Source: Arthrobacter bambusae
Lineage (GTDB): Bacteria; Actinomycetota; Actinomycetes; Actinomycetales; Micrococcaceae
DNA length: 49,511 nt
Direction: 5' to 3'
Assembly: GCF_030812595.1 (NCBI RefSeq)
Contig: NZ_JAUSSZ010000020.1
Span: forward strand, 1 to 49,511
Shown here: positions 1 through 8,213 of the stretch, in pieces
How positions within the stretch are numbered: position 1 is the stretch's first letter
Layout: each line of letters opens with the position of its first letter
The notes under the pieces: generated by a model
Told to the model about the DNA's origin: nothing
Databases searched by the model: none
The model's input: only the letters and a program-made list of their open reading frames with translations
Translations under genes and position numbers: made by a program

Positions 1-110
<110 letters not shown>

Positions 111-131
111 TGTATTTAAGGCAGGAGACCT

Positions 132-485
132 TTACCAGGCAAGCGATTGAGCCCTGCGTCGGATTTCAGTTTTGCGCCCTTCGCGGAGCGCGTCGACAGG
201 GCGGCCACGCAGCGACTCATCCGGAGTGAAAAGCCACGCAATGAGCTCCTCATCCGTGTACCCGGCATCGCCAAGCACTGCGATGGTGCCTTTCAGGCTA
301 TCCACCACATGACCGTCCTGGATAAAGAGGGCAGGAATCGAACGGATGTTGCGTTCGCCCACCCTCACGGCCACCACTGCACGCTCATCCAGAAGACCGT
401 GGACCTTGGTGATTGAAACGTTCAGCAGCTCTGCTACATCGGGCAGCGGCAGCCATTCGGAAACGAGGCTTTCTACATTACTCAC
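132..485 (-). CDS. Rv2175c-family DNA-binding protein
   Basis: 117 aa. The N-terminal half (residues ~10-60, WLPLPDVAELLNVSITKVHGLL) is a winged-helix/excisionase-like DNA-binding fold. The C-terminal half (AWLFTPDESLRGRPVDALREG) is the conserved region of the Rv2175c C-terminal family. In M. tuberculosis Rv2175c is a substrate of the kinase PknL, encoded next door as Rv2176; here pknL lies 1.7 kb away, with one secreted-protein gene between them. The start is GTG at 485 with no Shine-Dalgarno; a CAATCT box 6 nt upstream would suit a leaderless transcript but lacks the usual first T. The gene is divergent from the LysM gene. The stop lies about 20 bases from the low-complexity window end. DNA target and regulon cannot be seen. 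Confidence 0.85.
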   Translation of the reverse strand: MSNVESLVSEWLPLPDVAELLNVSITKVHGLLDERAVVAVRVGERNIRSIPALFIQDGHVVDSLKGTIAVLGDAGYTDEELIAWLFTPDESLRGRPVDALREGRKTEIRRRAQSLAW

Positions 486-709
486 GGATCAAGATTGCCA
501 CGCCCGCGCGCTTCGCGCCTAGCCAGACGGAGAGCCGGGCCGGAATTTGTGTCCTCGAATTGCCCAGGAATCGAATGAGCCGGGATTTCTTGTGCGTAAT
601 CGAAAAATGTGAGAGATTCGCATTGATCACATTTGCATCACTACTAACTTTAGTAACACTGGCAACAGCGGTATCCCCGACATCCGCTGCTGAGATGAGG
701 ATTGCTCCC

Positions 710-2080
710 ATGACGACGCCCCGCTCGCCCAAGAAGACAACGAGCATGCCCATAATTGCGGCCACCACGGCGGCACTGCCCGCAGTCATGCTCTCTTCAT
801 TGGCAATCGCCCAGCCGGCAACTGCGCTTCCGGGGGTAAAAACCCAGAAGCTCCCCGCATCCTTGGCTGCAGCCATGCAGGCCCAGGCAGAGGCCTCGAC
901 TGTCGCCGCAAACGTCATCCCCGCGTCCGCGGTCGCCGCGACTATCCCGGCTGCCATTCAGCCCATGGCACCGTCGGCTCCGGCCACGTACACCATCGTG
1001 CGGGGCGATACCATCAGCGGCATTTCCGCCCGCTACGGGTTGGACACCAACACCGTCCTGCAGCTCAACGGGCTCTCGGCCAACACCATCATCTACCCGG
1101 GACAGCAGATCAAGTTGTCCGGTTCCGGGACCTCCCCCAGTGCGCCGGCACCCGCGCCGAAGACGGCACCCAGCCCGGCGCCGTCGTCGTCCGCGGCCAC
1201 CTACACCGTGGTCCCCGGGGACACCCTGAGCGGCATTGCCGCCCGCCACGGCGTGGCTCTGTCCGACGTCTTCAGTTGGAACGGCCTCAATGGCCGGTCC
1301 ATCATCTACCCGGGACAGAAGATCAAGCTGGGTTCGGGAACGAACGCGCCGGCCCCGGCCGCCCCCGCCCGTGCTGCCGCGCCGGCAACACCGGCGCTCG
1401 CCAACACCGGCTCGTACACCATCAAGTCAGGTGACACCCTGGGCGGCATCGCAGCCCGCGTTGGCGTCTCCCTGTCATCACTGCTCTCGGCCAACAAGTT
1501 GTCAATGAGCAGCATCATTTACCCGGGGCAGAAGCTCGTCATCCCAGGCGCTTCTGCGGCCCCGGCCCCCGCCCAGGCTCCCGTCAGCACCCCCTTGGTT
1601 CCGAGCACGTTCCTGGGCTACACCTACCCGGCCGCGGTGGTCAGTTCGGCCAATGCGAACAAGGCCCTGCTCAACGCTTCCCCGGTCCCCAGCACGTCCC
1701 AGATGAAGGCGATCGTGGCCGATACCGCTCGTCGGATGGGCGTGGATCCGTCGTTGGCCATGGCATTCGCGTACCAGGAGTCCGGATTCAACCAGCGTGC
1801 GGTCTCTCCCGCCAACGCCATCGGCACGATGCAGGTGGTTCCTTCTTCCGGCGAGTGGGCTTCCCAGCTGGTGGGACGCAAGCTGAACATCCTGGACCCT
1901 TATGACAACGTGACCGCCGGTGTGGCCATCATCCGGGCGCTCGTGAACACGAGCAAGGACTTGAACACCGCGATCGCCGGCTACTACCAGGGCCAGTACT
2001 CTGTGAGCAAGCACGGCATGTACGACGACACCAAGGCCTATGTCGCCTCGATCCTGGCCCTGAAGAAGAGCTTCAGCTAA
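710..2080 (+). CDS. Secreted LysM-repeat lytic transglycosylase-like protein
   Basis: 456 aa. The N-terminus is a Sec signal peptide (basic PRSPKK, then an Ala/Leu-rich segment to about residue 40). Three LysM peptidoglycan-binding domains follow at about 92-135, 163-207 and 234-279, each with the YT(I/V)xxGDT and IIYPGQ(Q/K) signatures, joined by Ala/Pro-rich linkers. The C-terminal ~125 residues are an SLT/lysozyme-like domain; the likely catalytic Glu is residue 357 in AYQESGFN, followed by GTMQVVP and a YYQGQ segment. It probably binds and cleaves cell-wall glycan outside the membrane. I chose ATG 710 because GAGG lies 9 nt upstream and the signal peptide starts there; the same frame is open back to 413 but overlaps the divergent gene. 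A strong terminator follows. Confidence 0.85.
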   Translation: MTTPRSPKKTTSMPIIAATTAALPAVMLSSLAIAQPATALPGVKTQKLPASLAAAMQAQAEASTVAANVIPASAVAATIPAAIQPMAPSAPATYTIVRGDTISGISARYGLDTNTVLQLNGLSANTIIYPGQQIKLSGSGTSPSAPAPAPKTAPSPAPSSSAATYTVVPGDTLSGIAARHGVALSDVFSWNGLNGRSIIYPGQKIKLGSGTNAPAPAAPARAAAPATPALANTGSYTIKSGDTLGGIAARVGVSLSSLLSANKLSMSSIIYPGQKLVIPGASAAPAPAQAPVSTPLVPSTFLGYTYPAAVVSSANANKALLNASPVPSTSQMKAIVADTARRMGVDPSLAMAFAYQESGFNQRAVSPANAIGTMQVVPSSGEWASQLVGRKLNILDPYDNVTAGVAIIRALVNTSKDLNTAIAGYYQGQYSVSKHGMYDDTKAYVASILALKKSFS

Positions 2081-2095
2081 GTCACCTCGAGATTC

Positions 2096-2135
2096 CACGG
2101 GCCCGGATCGCATGTCGATCCGGGCCCGTGTTTTT
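2096..2135 (+). terminator. Rho-independent terminator after LysM gene
   Basis: A 15-bp GC-rich stem (CACGGGCCCGGATCG paired with its complement) around a 5-base loop is followed by TTTTT, 15 nt after the LysM stop codon. It separates this gene from pknL. Confidence 0.9.
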
Positions 2136-2141
2136 GCCCGA

Positions 2142-2177
2142 GTTCTGCTCAATGTTCTGCTCAATGTTCTGCTCAAT
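2142..2177 (+). repeat. Three perfect tandem copies of a 12-bp unit
   Basis: GTTCTGCTCAAT is repeated three times without mismatch (2142-2153, 2154-2165, 2166-2177). The array ends exactly where the candidate -10 element of pknL begins, so it occupies the -35/upstream promoter zone. Confidence 0.95.
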
Positions 2178-2189
2178 TAGGATCGTAGA
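2178..2189 (+). promoter_or_regulatory. Candidate -10 box for leaderless pknL mRNA
   Basis: TAGGAT (2178-2183) lies 6 nt upstream of the GTG start at 2190, and no Shine-Dalgarno is present. This fits the actinobacterial TANNNT-N6/7 pattern in which the start codon is the transcript 5' end. Confidence 0.5.
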
Positions 2190-4280
2190 GTGCAGGAACA
2201 AGTTTCGGACCATCTCCTCGGATCCCTCGTGGACGGGCGCTACCTGGTGCGGTCGCGCCTTGCAGGCGGCGGGATGTCGACCGTCTACCTCGCCACGGAC
2301 GAGCGCCTCGACCGCGACGTTGCGCTCAAAGTGCTGCATCCGCACCTGGCCAATGACCAAAATTTCCTCGACCGGCTGCAGCGTGAGGCCCGGGCCGCGG
2401 CCAGCCTTTCCCACCCGCACGTCGTAGGGGTCCTCGACCAGGGCCAGGACGGCCACATTGCGTACATCGTCATGGAATACATCAAAGGCCGCACGCTGCG
2501 CGACGTCCTCAACGAGAAGGCTGCGCTCCCGCCCCGGCTGGCCTTTGCACTGATCGACCCCGTCATCGAAGGTCTCGCAGCGGCCCACGCCGCGGGGCTT
2601 ATCCACCGCGACGTGAAGCCGGAGAATGTCCTCATCGCCGACGACGGCCGCATCAAGGTGGGCGATTTCGGCTTGGCCCGGGCGGTCACCGCCACAACCA
2701 GCACCGGCGCCTTGATCGGCACGGTCGCGTACTTGGCTCCGGAACTCGTCCTCGGCAAAGCCGCGGACGCCCGGAGCGACATCTACTCCACCGGCATCAT
2801 GCTTTACGAAATGCTTACCGGGAGCCAACCCTATGCCGGCGACGTTCCCATCCAGGTTGCCTACCAACACGTCAACGCGGCCGTCGCCCCGCCGTCCCTC
2901 GCCGTGCCAGGACTTGCCGCGGACGTCGACGAACTCGTCCAGTGGTGCACCGCGAAGGAACCCGAAGAGCGTCCTGTGGACGGTTCTGCACTTTTGTCGG
3001 AACTGCGGCATATCCGTACAACCTTGAGCGACGCGCAACTGGACATCAACCCGCCGGCCGCCAAGGCGCCAACGCCGGAAGCGCAAAATGAAGCGGACGG
3101 GGCAACCGCGGTGGTCGCCCCTTTCCATGCCGAACGTACGGAGCCCTTGGAGCGGATAGGCCGCCCGACGGAGATCCTCTCCAGCCAGCGCAATCCAACC
3201 ACGGTGCTTCCACCCTCGGGGTTCTCCCCCGGCGCGGCGGCTTTCGACCTCCAGGTGCCACAGGACCGTGAACCCGAGGCCGGGGCACGAACCCCGGCGA
3301 GCAAACGCGACCTCAAGCGGATGGAGCGCCAGGAAGAGAAGGACCGCGCCCGGGCGGCGGCCACGCCGTCGCGCTCTTTGCGGGAAGGCAATCCGCGCCG
3401 CCGGGCGGTGATCTGGACGGTTGTCGTAATTGTCCTGGCGATCCTGGCCACTGCGGCAGGCTGGTTCTTCGGCATGGGCCCCGGCTCGCCCGGAACCATT
3501 CCGGACACCAGGAACAAGACTGTTGCGGAGGCACAACAGCTGCTGAGAACCGCAGGCTTCCAGTCCGAGCCAAAAGACGTGTTCGACGATGACGTCACAG
3601 CCGGCTTGGCAGTTGGAACGGAGCCCGCGTCCGGCCAAGTGGTCCGGAAGTTCCAAACGGTGTCCCTCTTCGTCTCCAAGGGGCCGCAGTTGTTTCCGCT
3701 TGCCGCGATGTCGGGCTTGACGCTCGACCAGGCAAAGAATGCCCTGAACGCGGCGGGAATGGCCCTCGGCAAAGTCACCGAGCAGTATGACGACAATGTG
3801 CCTTCAGGCACTGTTATCTCCCAGTCCCCGCCCCAGGACACCGCGGTCCGGCACGGCACCCCCGTGGCGTTGGTGGTGTCAAAGGGACCGCAGCCGCTCC
3901 CGGTGCCCGATGTCCGCGGTATGACCCAGCAAGCAGCCGTCCAAGCGATCAACGACGCCGGGCTGACCGCGAAGATTGCGCCGGAACCCGTCAACGACAA
4001 AAAGGTCCCCGCGGGGGCTGTGGTCAGCCAGACGCCTGCCGACGGCACCTTGGTCCGCGGCGACGTCGTCACGTTGACCTTGTCCAAGGGGCCGAAAATG
4101 GTGCACGTCCCGAACTTCATCGGCAAGCAGGCCGACGCCGCACGCAAAGCCTTGGAGTCGCTCGGATTCGACGTCAAGATCAACAACATCCTGGGCGGGT
4201 TCTTCGGCACTGTCCGTGACCAGAACCCCGTCGACAGCGACGCCCCGGAGGGCTCCGTCGTCACTTTGACCGTCGTGTAG
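2190..4280 (+). CDS. pknL: PASTA-containing Ser/Thr protein kinase PknL
   Basis: 696 aa. The cytoplasmic kinase domain spans about residues 15-275: Gly loop AGGGMSTV (25-32), ATP Lys47 in VALKVL, catalytic HRDVKPEN with Asp141, DFG at 159-161 and GTVAYLAPE in the P+1 region. An acidic/Pro-rich juxtamembrane linker follows, then one transmembrane helix (~406-427) and four extracellular PASTA domains, each ending in a VSKGP/LSKGP-type or LTVV strand. PASTA domains bind muropeptides or lipid II, so the kinase probably senses cell-wall status. M. tuberculosis PknL lacks PASTA repeats, so this is the longer form. The likely substrate is the nearby Rv2175c-like protein. It is convergent with aroG, 13 bp away. 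Confidence 0.93.
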   Translation: MQEQVSDHLLGSLVDGRYLVRSRLAGGGMSTVYLATDERLDRDVALKVLHPHLANDQNFLDRLQREARAAASLSHPHVVGVLDQGQDGHIAYIVMEYIKGRTLRDVLNEKAALPPRLAFALIDPVIEGLAAAHAAGLIHRDVKPENVLIADDGRIKVGDFGLARAVTATTSTGALIGTVAYLAPELVLGKAADARSDIYSTGIMLYEMLTGSQPYAGDVPIQVAYQHVNAAVAPPSLAVPGLAADVDELVQWCTAKEPEERPVDGSALLSELRHIRTTLSDAQLDINPPAAKAPTPEAQNEADGATAVVAPFHAERTEPLERIGRPTEILSSQRNPTTVLPPSGFSPGAAAFDLQVPQDREPEAGARTPASKRDLKRMERQEEKDRARAAATPSRSLREGNPRRRAVIWTVVVIVLAILATAAGWFFGMGPGSPGTIPDTRNKTVAEAQQLLRTAGFQSEPKDVFDDDVTAGLAVGTEPASGQVVRKFQTVSLFVSKGPQLFPLAAMSGLTLDQAKNALNAAGMALGKVTEQYDDNVPSGTVISQSPPQDTAVRHGTPVALVVSKGPQPLPVPDVRGMTQQAAVQAINDAGLTAKIAPEPVNDKKVPAGAVVSQTPADGTLVRGDVVTLTLSKGPKMVHVPNFIGKQADAARKALESLGFDVKINNILGGFFGTVRDQNPVDSDAPEGSVVTLTVV

Positions 4281-4293
4281 GACGGCCGCCGGA

Positions 4294-5721
4294 CTAACGC
4301 TTGGTGAGGGCTCCAGCGACGAGGAATGCCATCTCGAGGGACTGCATGTGGTTCAGGCGCGGATCGCACACAGACTCGTAGCGGTCGAGGAAGGCGTCCT
4401 GGTCAATGGGATCGGCCCCGCCAAGGCATTCCGCGACGTCGTCGCCGGTCATTTCCATGTGCAGGCCACCGGGAACGGTACCCAGCCCGTGGTGGACTTC
4501 GAAGAACCCGCGGACTTCGTCCACGACGTCGTCGAAGTTGCGGGTCTTGTACCCGTTCGGCGAGGTGACGGTGTTCCCGTGCATCGGGTCCGTGACCCAG
4601 AGAACCTGCGCGCCGGAGGCAGTGACCTTCTCGACGACGGCGGGCAGCTTCTCGCGGATGTTCTTCGAACCCATCCGGGTGATGAAGGTGAGGCGGCCGG
4701 GCTCGCGGTTCGGGTCCAGCTTGTCAATGAGCCGCAACGCGTCGTCCCCGGAGGTCCCGGGACCGAGCTTGACGCCGATCGGGTTGCGCACGCGGGACAG
4801 GAAGTCCACATGCGCGTGGTCGAGTTCACGCGTGCGCTCCCCGATCCAGAGGAAGTGCCCGGACGTGTCGTAGGGAAGACCCGTGCGGGAGTCGATGCGC
4901 GTCAGGGCACGCTCGTAGTCCAGCAGCAATGCCTCGTGGCTTGCGAAGAATTCCACGCGCTTGAGGGCTTCGAAATCCGCACCGCAGGATGCCATGAACT
5001 TGATGGCACGGTCGATGTCCCGCGCCAACGATTCGTAGCGGGCATGGGCGGGGTTCTCGGTAAAGCCCTTGTTCCAGAGGTGCACCAGGCGAAGGTCGGC
5101 GAAGCCCCCCTGTGTGAAGGCGCGGATGAGGTTCAGCGTTGAAGCCGAGGTGTGGTAGGCCTTCAGCATGCGGCTGGCGTCGTGGGCGCGGGACTCCGGG
5201 GTGAAATCGTAGCCGTTGACAATGTCGCCGCGGTAGGCGGGCAAGGTCACGCCGTCGCGCGTTTCTTCGTTCGACGAGCGTGGCTTGGCGAACTGGCCGG
5301 CCATGCGGCCCATCTTGATGACAGGCATGGCCGCGCCATAGGTGAGGACAACCGCCATCTGCAGGATGGTGCGGACCCGTGCACTGATCTTGTCGGCTGT
5401 GGCGTCCTCGAAAGTCTCCGCGCAATCGCCGCCTTGAAGCAGGAATGCCTTGCCTTGTGCTGCCGCGGCCAAACGCTCGCGCAATATGTCGACCTCGCCC
5501 GCGAAGACCAGCGGCGGAAGCCCGGAAAGTTCCTTGACGGCGGCATCGAAAACGCCCCTGTCGGTCCACGTGGGTTGCTGCGAGATAGGCAGCTGGCGCC
5601 AGTCGTCCAAGCCGGGATAGTTTGCCGCGCCGCTTTGCGCGGTGCTGGTCAAGGGGCTGCCCAGGGAACTGGTCAGGGGGCCGGTCACGGACGGTGCGGG
5701 GTTCGCGGATAGCTCAGTCAC
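4294..5721 (-). CDS. aroG: Class II 3-deoxy-7-phosphoheptulonate (DAHP) synthase
   Basis: 475 aa, class II (plant/mycobacterial AroG) family. It condenses phosphoenolpyruvate and erythrose 4-phosphate, the first step of the shikimate pathway. Characteristic segments include LLQGGDCAETFEDAT (metal/PEP site region), RMAGQFAKPRS, WIGERTRELDHAHVDF, GVKLGPGTSGDDAL, TRMGSKNIREKLP, WVTDPMHGNT, GGLHMEMTGDDVAECLGG and a C-terminal CDPRLNHMQSLEM. The length matches the family. The GTG start at 5721 has no well-spaced Shine-Dalgarno but a TACTCT box exactly 6 nt upstream, suggesting a leaderless message. Chorismate made here feeds tyrA (25.7 kb in this window). Confidence 0.95.
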   Translation of the reverse strand: MTELSANPAPSVTGPLTSSLGSPLTSTAQSGAANYPGLDDWRQLPISQQPTWTDRGVFDAAVKELSGLPPLVFAGEVDILRERLAAAAQGKAFLLQGGDCAETFEDATADKISARVRTILQMAVVLTYGAAMPVIKMGRMAGQFAKPRSSNEETRDGVTLPAYRGDIVNGYDFTPESRAHDASRMLKAYHTSASTLNLIRAFTQGGFADLRLVHLWNKGFTENPAHARYESLARDIDRAIKFMASCGADFEALKRVEFFASHEALLLDYERALTRIDSRTGLPYDTSGHFLWIGERTRELDHAHVDFLSRVRNPIGVKLGPGTSGDDALRLIDKLDPNREPGRLTFITRMGSKNIREKLPAVVEKVTASGAQVLWVTDPMHGNTVTSPNGYKTRNFDDVVDEVRGFFEVHHGLGTVPGGLHMEMTGDDVAECLGGADPIDQDAFLDRYESVCDPRLNHMQSLEMAFLVAGALTKR

Positions 5722-5733
5722 TCTCCAAGAGTA
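5722..5733 (-). promoter_or_regulatory. Candidate -10 box for leaderless aroG mRNA
   Basis: On the minus strand TACTCT (5733-5728) is followed by six bases and then the GTG start. The only SD-like GGAGA sits immediately against the start codon, too close to work normally. Confidence 0.45.
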
Positions 5734-5787
5734 GTTGCCTTGCCCCCGGTTCGGGGCACCGCTCCCGTAACCGTTATTCCCGGGCCG

Positions 5788-6588
5788 TCACACTTTCCCG
5801 GCCACTGGCCCGTCGCCGTCCGGCCCGGAACCGTCAGCGGGCCGGATCCCTCCTCCGTTACCGGCCCCGGCCGGATTCGCTGCGCTTCCGGCCGCCGGCT
5901 CGGGCAGCTGCCCCGCCATTCGCTGCTTGACGACTGAGGCGTATTCGTCCACGTATTCCTGCCCCGAGAGCCGCATGAGTTCGTACATGATTTCGTCGGT
6001 CACGGCCCGTTGAACGGAATAGTCTTCTTCTTGGCCGTAGTACCGGCTGAAGTCCATCGCTTGGCCGAAAATGATCCCGATACGGCGGATATTTGGCAAA
6101 CGCTTGCCGATGGGCTGGACCTTCTCCGTGCCGATCATCGCTACGGGAACAACTGGCACCCTGGTTTGGAGTGCAAGTTTGGCGACCCCGACTTTGCCCT
6201 TATAGAGCTTGGCATCGGGACTCCGGGTCCCCTCCGGATAGATGCCCAGCAGGCCCCCGGAGGCCAGCACGTCCCTCCCGGCCTGCAAGGACAACTCGGA
6301 CGCAGCCCCGCCCGAACGGTCCATGGGCAATTGGTTGGTGAGACGGAAGAACATGGCCGTCAGCCTGCCCTTCAGTCCTGTGCCCGTGAAGTACTCGGAC
6401 TTGGCGAGGAAGCTGACGCGCCGGGGCACCATCACCGGCATGAAGATGGAGTCTGAAAAGGACAAATGGTTGGAAGCGAGAATCGCGGCGCCATCCTGGG
6501 GAACATTGTCAAGGCCCTTGACCCAAGGGCGGAACAGCAATTTGAGAAGCGGACCCAAAAAGATCCGTTTCATGACCCAATAGAACAC
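5788..6588 (-). CDS. 1-acyl-sn-glycerol-3-phosphate acyltransferase (PlsC family)
   Basis: 266 aa. PlsC/LPLAT domain with the acyltransferase motif NHLSFSDS (the His and Asp of HX4D), the second block QLPMDRSGG, the substrate-binding block GIYPEGTRSPD and the fourth block VPVVPVAMIG. It transfers an acyl chain to lysophosphatidic acid or a related acceptor at the membrane. The C-terminal ~45 residues are Gly/Ala/Pro-rich and disordered. I set the start at GTG 6588 (reads MFYWVMKRIF) because GAGGAA lies 5 nt upstream; ATG 6573 is the alternative. The open frame upstream of 6588 is non-coding shadow. A second PlsC-like gene lies at 24.3 kb. Confidence 0.88.
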   Translation of the reverse strand: MFYWVMKRIFLGPLLKLLFRPWVKGLDNVPQDGAAILASNHLSFSDSIFMPVMVPRRVSFLAKSEYFTGTGLKGRLTAMFFRLTNQLPMDRSGGAASELSLQAGRDVLASGGLLGIYPEGTRSPDAKLYKGKVGVAKLALQTRVPVVPVAMIGTEKVQPIGKRLPNIRRIGIIFGQAMDFSRYYGQEEDYSVQRAVTDEIMYELMRLSGQEYVDEYASVVKQRMAGQLPEPAAGSAANPAGAGNGGGIRPADGSGPDGDGPVAGKV

Positions 6589-6744
6589 TTTGGTTCCTCT
6601 CCGGGGCGGCGTCTGCAAGGCGTCCGGACGGTCCCGGCCCGCATTCAGAAGCCACCCTACTCCAGTGAGAAAAGTCCCGAACAGTGACACGATGGACTCA
6701 TCACGGAAAGCAGTGCCGCCAACTTCAATAGCCTCGGAGCCATC

Positions 6745-7560
6745 ATGAACCCTCTCCCCGATCCCTCGCCGTACGCCAGCGACTTCACCGGCAGTGGACC
6801 CAGCATCGGCGTCGTGATGAGCCACGGCTTCACTGGCAGCCCGCACAGCATGCGCCCCTGGGCCGAGTACCTCGCGGCGGAGGGCTACGCCGTCCGCCTC
6901 CCCCTCCTTCCGGGCCATGGCACCACTTGGCAGGACATGGCTACGCGGCGCTGGCAGGAGTGGCACCATGCGGTGGATGCGGCGTATCTCGAGCTCCAGG
7001 CCGAGTGCGACTTCGTCTTCGCCGCCGGCCTGTCGATGGGAGGGACCCTGGCTCTTCGGATCGCGGCTACGCGGCCCGTGGCCGGTACCGTGGTCGTCAA
7101 TCCGGGACTGGTGATCGATGATCCCCGTGCCGCCGTGGTTGGCGTCCTCAAATACGTCATGAAATCCACCCCGGCCATTGCCAACGACATCCTCAAACCA
7201 GGCGTGGACGAGGGAGCGTACCCCCGGACACCGGTCGCGGCGGCCCATGAGTTGAAAAAGATGTATAAGGACACCGTCGCCCTGCTCCCCCGGATTTCGG
7301 CACCGATACGCGTCTTCCGTTCCTCTGTGGACCACGTGGTTTCGGCTCGAAGCGTCAAACAGTTGTCGGACCGGGTCACAGCACCCCTGGAGGTCAGCAC
7401 CTTGGAGAACAGCTACCACGTGGCCACGCTGGACAACGATGCCTCGGACATCTTCCGGGGGTCGGCGGAGTTCATCAGGAAAACGATGGCAGGACTGGCA
7501 AGCAGTTCCGCTCCGGCCATGCCGTCCGGCACCGAGCTCCGGGATTCACCCCATGAATAG
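6745..7560 (+). CDS. Alpha/beta hydrolase (carboxylesterase / monoacylglycerol-lipase-like)
   Basis: 271 aa. Serine hydrolase fold: oxyanion segment SHGFTGSP (~26-33), a LPGHGTTWQDM loop, nucleophile elbow GLSMGG (~95-100), catalytic Asp in RSSVDHVV and catalytic His in NSYHVATLD. The layout resembles the Bacillus Est30 carboxylesterase family, which cleaves short-chain esters or monoglycerides. No signal peptide, so probably cytosolic. The ATG at 6745 has GGAG 5 nt upstream. The stop overlaps the start of the next gene (ATGAATAG), so the two are translationally coupled. Substrate is unknown; proximity to an acyltransferase and an acyl-CoA ligase suggests lipid-related chemistry (inference). 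Confidence 0.85.
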   Translation: MNPLPDPSPYASDFTGSGPSIGVVMSHGFTGSPHSMRPWAEYLAAEGYAVRLPLLPGHGTTWQDMATRRWQEWHHAVDAAYLELQAECDFVFAAGLSMGGTLALRIAATRPVAGTVVVNPGLVIDDPRAAVVGVLKYVMKSTPAIANDILKPGVDEGAYPRTPVAAAHELKKMYKDTVALLPRISAPIRVFRSSVDHVVSARSVKQLSDRVTAPLEVSTLENSYHVATLDNDASDIFRGSAEFIRKTMAGLASSSAPAMPSGTELRDSPHE

Positions 7561-8116
7561 GCCGGGGCCCGATTCCCCCGACCAGAGTGCCAACAAAGAC
7601 GACGACGCCGTCTGGCTCGATTTGGTGGCCCGGCTTGAGTCGATGCCGTCGTCGGCGCTGGACGAGGCGCCGGCACCGGAGGAGCCCGCACGCGATTCAG
7701 GAACAGAGCCCGGTTCGGCGCCGGACAACGTTCCAGGCGGCTCGTCGTCCCGTTCCTTCCAGGACTTCGACCCCCTTGGCTTGGCTGGAATGTCGAAAAG
7801 AGGCGCCGCGGAAGAACCCACGGGCAGCGGGGAGGGCAGCGGAGCCTCAGGTCCGCGTGACTACGACGTCGAGGACGAGAACGGGTTCGTGCCGGAGGAC
7901 CCGCCGAGCCTGGCCGGCACCGAACCGTTGACCATGCTCGCATGGCTCGGAGCCGTGGGCGGCCCGCTTGCGCTGCTCTTCATCGCCATGTTCTGGCGCT
8001 CCGCGCCGCTCCTGGCGGTGATGGGCATTCTGGCGATCTTCCTCGCCTCAGTGGTTTACCTCATCATGAAGCTGCCCCAGGAAAAGGACGAGAACGACGA
8101 CGGCGCCCGCGTCTGA
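7553..8116 (+). CDS. Acidic membrane protein of unknown function
   Basis: 187 aa. The start ATG lies inside the last codons of the hydrolase gene. Residues 1-~120 are hydrophilic, acidic and Pro/Ser/Gly-rich, probably disordered and cytoplasmic (YDVEDENGFVPEDPPSLAG). Two hydrophobic helices follow (TMLAWLGAVGGPLALLFIAMF, then PLLAVMGILAIFLASVVYLIM), ending in a short charged tail (KLPQEKDENDD). No enzymatic motif seen. The coupled position suggests expression together with the hydrolase. I do not recognise a named family. Confidence 0.75.
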   Translation: MNRPGPDSPDQSANKDDDAVWLDLVARLESMPSSALDEAPAPEEPARDSGTEPGSAPDNVPGGSSSRSFQDFDPLGLAGMSKRGAAEEPTGSGEGSGASGPRDYDVEDENGFVPEDPPSLAGTEPLTMLAWLGAVGGPLALLFIAMFWRSAPLLAVMGILAIFLASVVYLIMKLPQEKDENDDGARV

Positions 8117-8119
8117 GCC

Positions 8120-8179
8120 GGCTCCCTCACCCTGGACTCACTCACCTCGGGCTCCCTCATCCTGGACTCCCTCACCTCG
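8120..8179 (+). repeat. Two 30-bp tandem repeats in convergent intergenic DNA
   Basis: Units 8120-8149 and 8150-8179 begin GGCTCCCTCA and end CTCACCTCG, differing at two positions. They lie between the stop of the acidic membrane protein and the stop of the glucokinase gene. The frame is open but no start or RBS supports a gene. Confidence 0.85.
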
Positions 8180-8213
8180 AGTTGCCTCGCTTCGAATCGC
8201 CGAGAGGCTCGGA

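Noticed and set aside
413..709. N-terminal extension of the LysM protein
   Set aside because: It overlaps the divergent Rv2175c-like gene; the signal peptide and SD place the start at 710.
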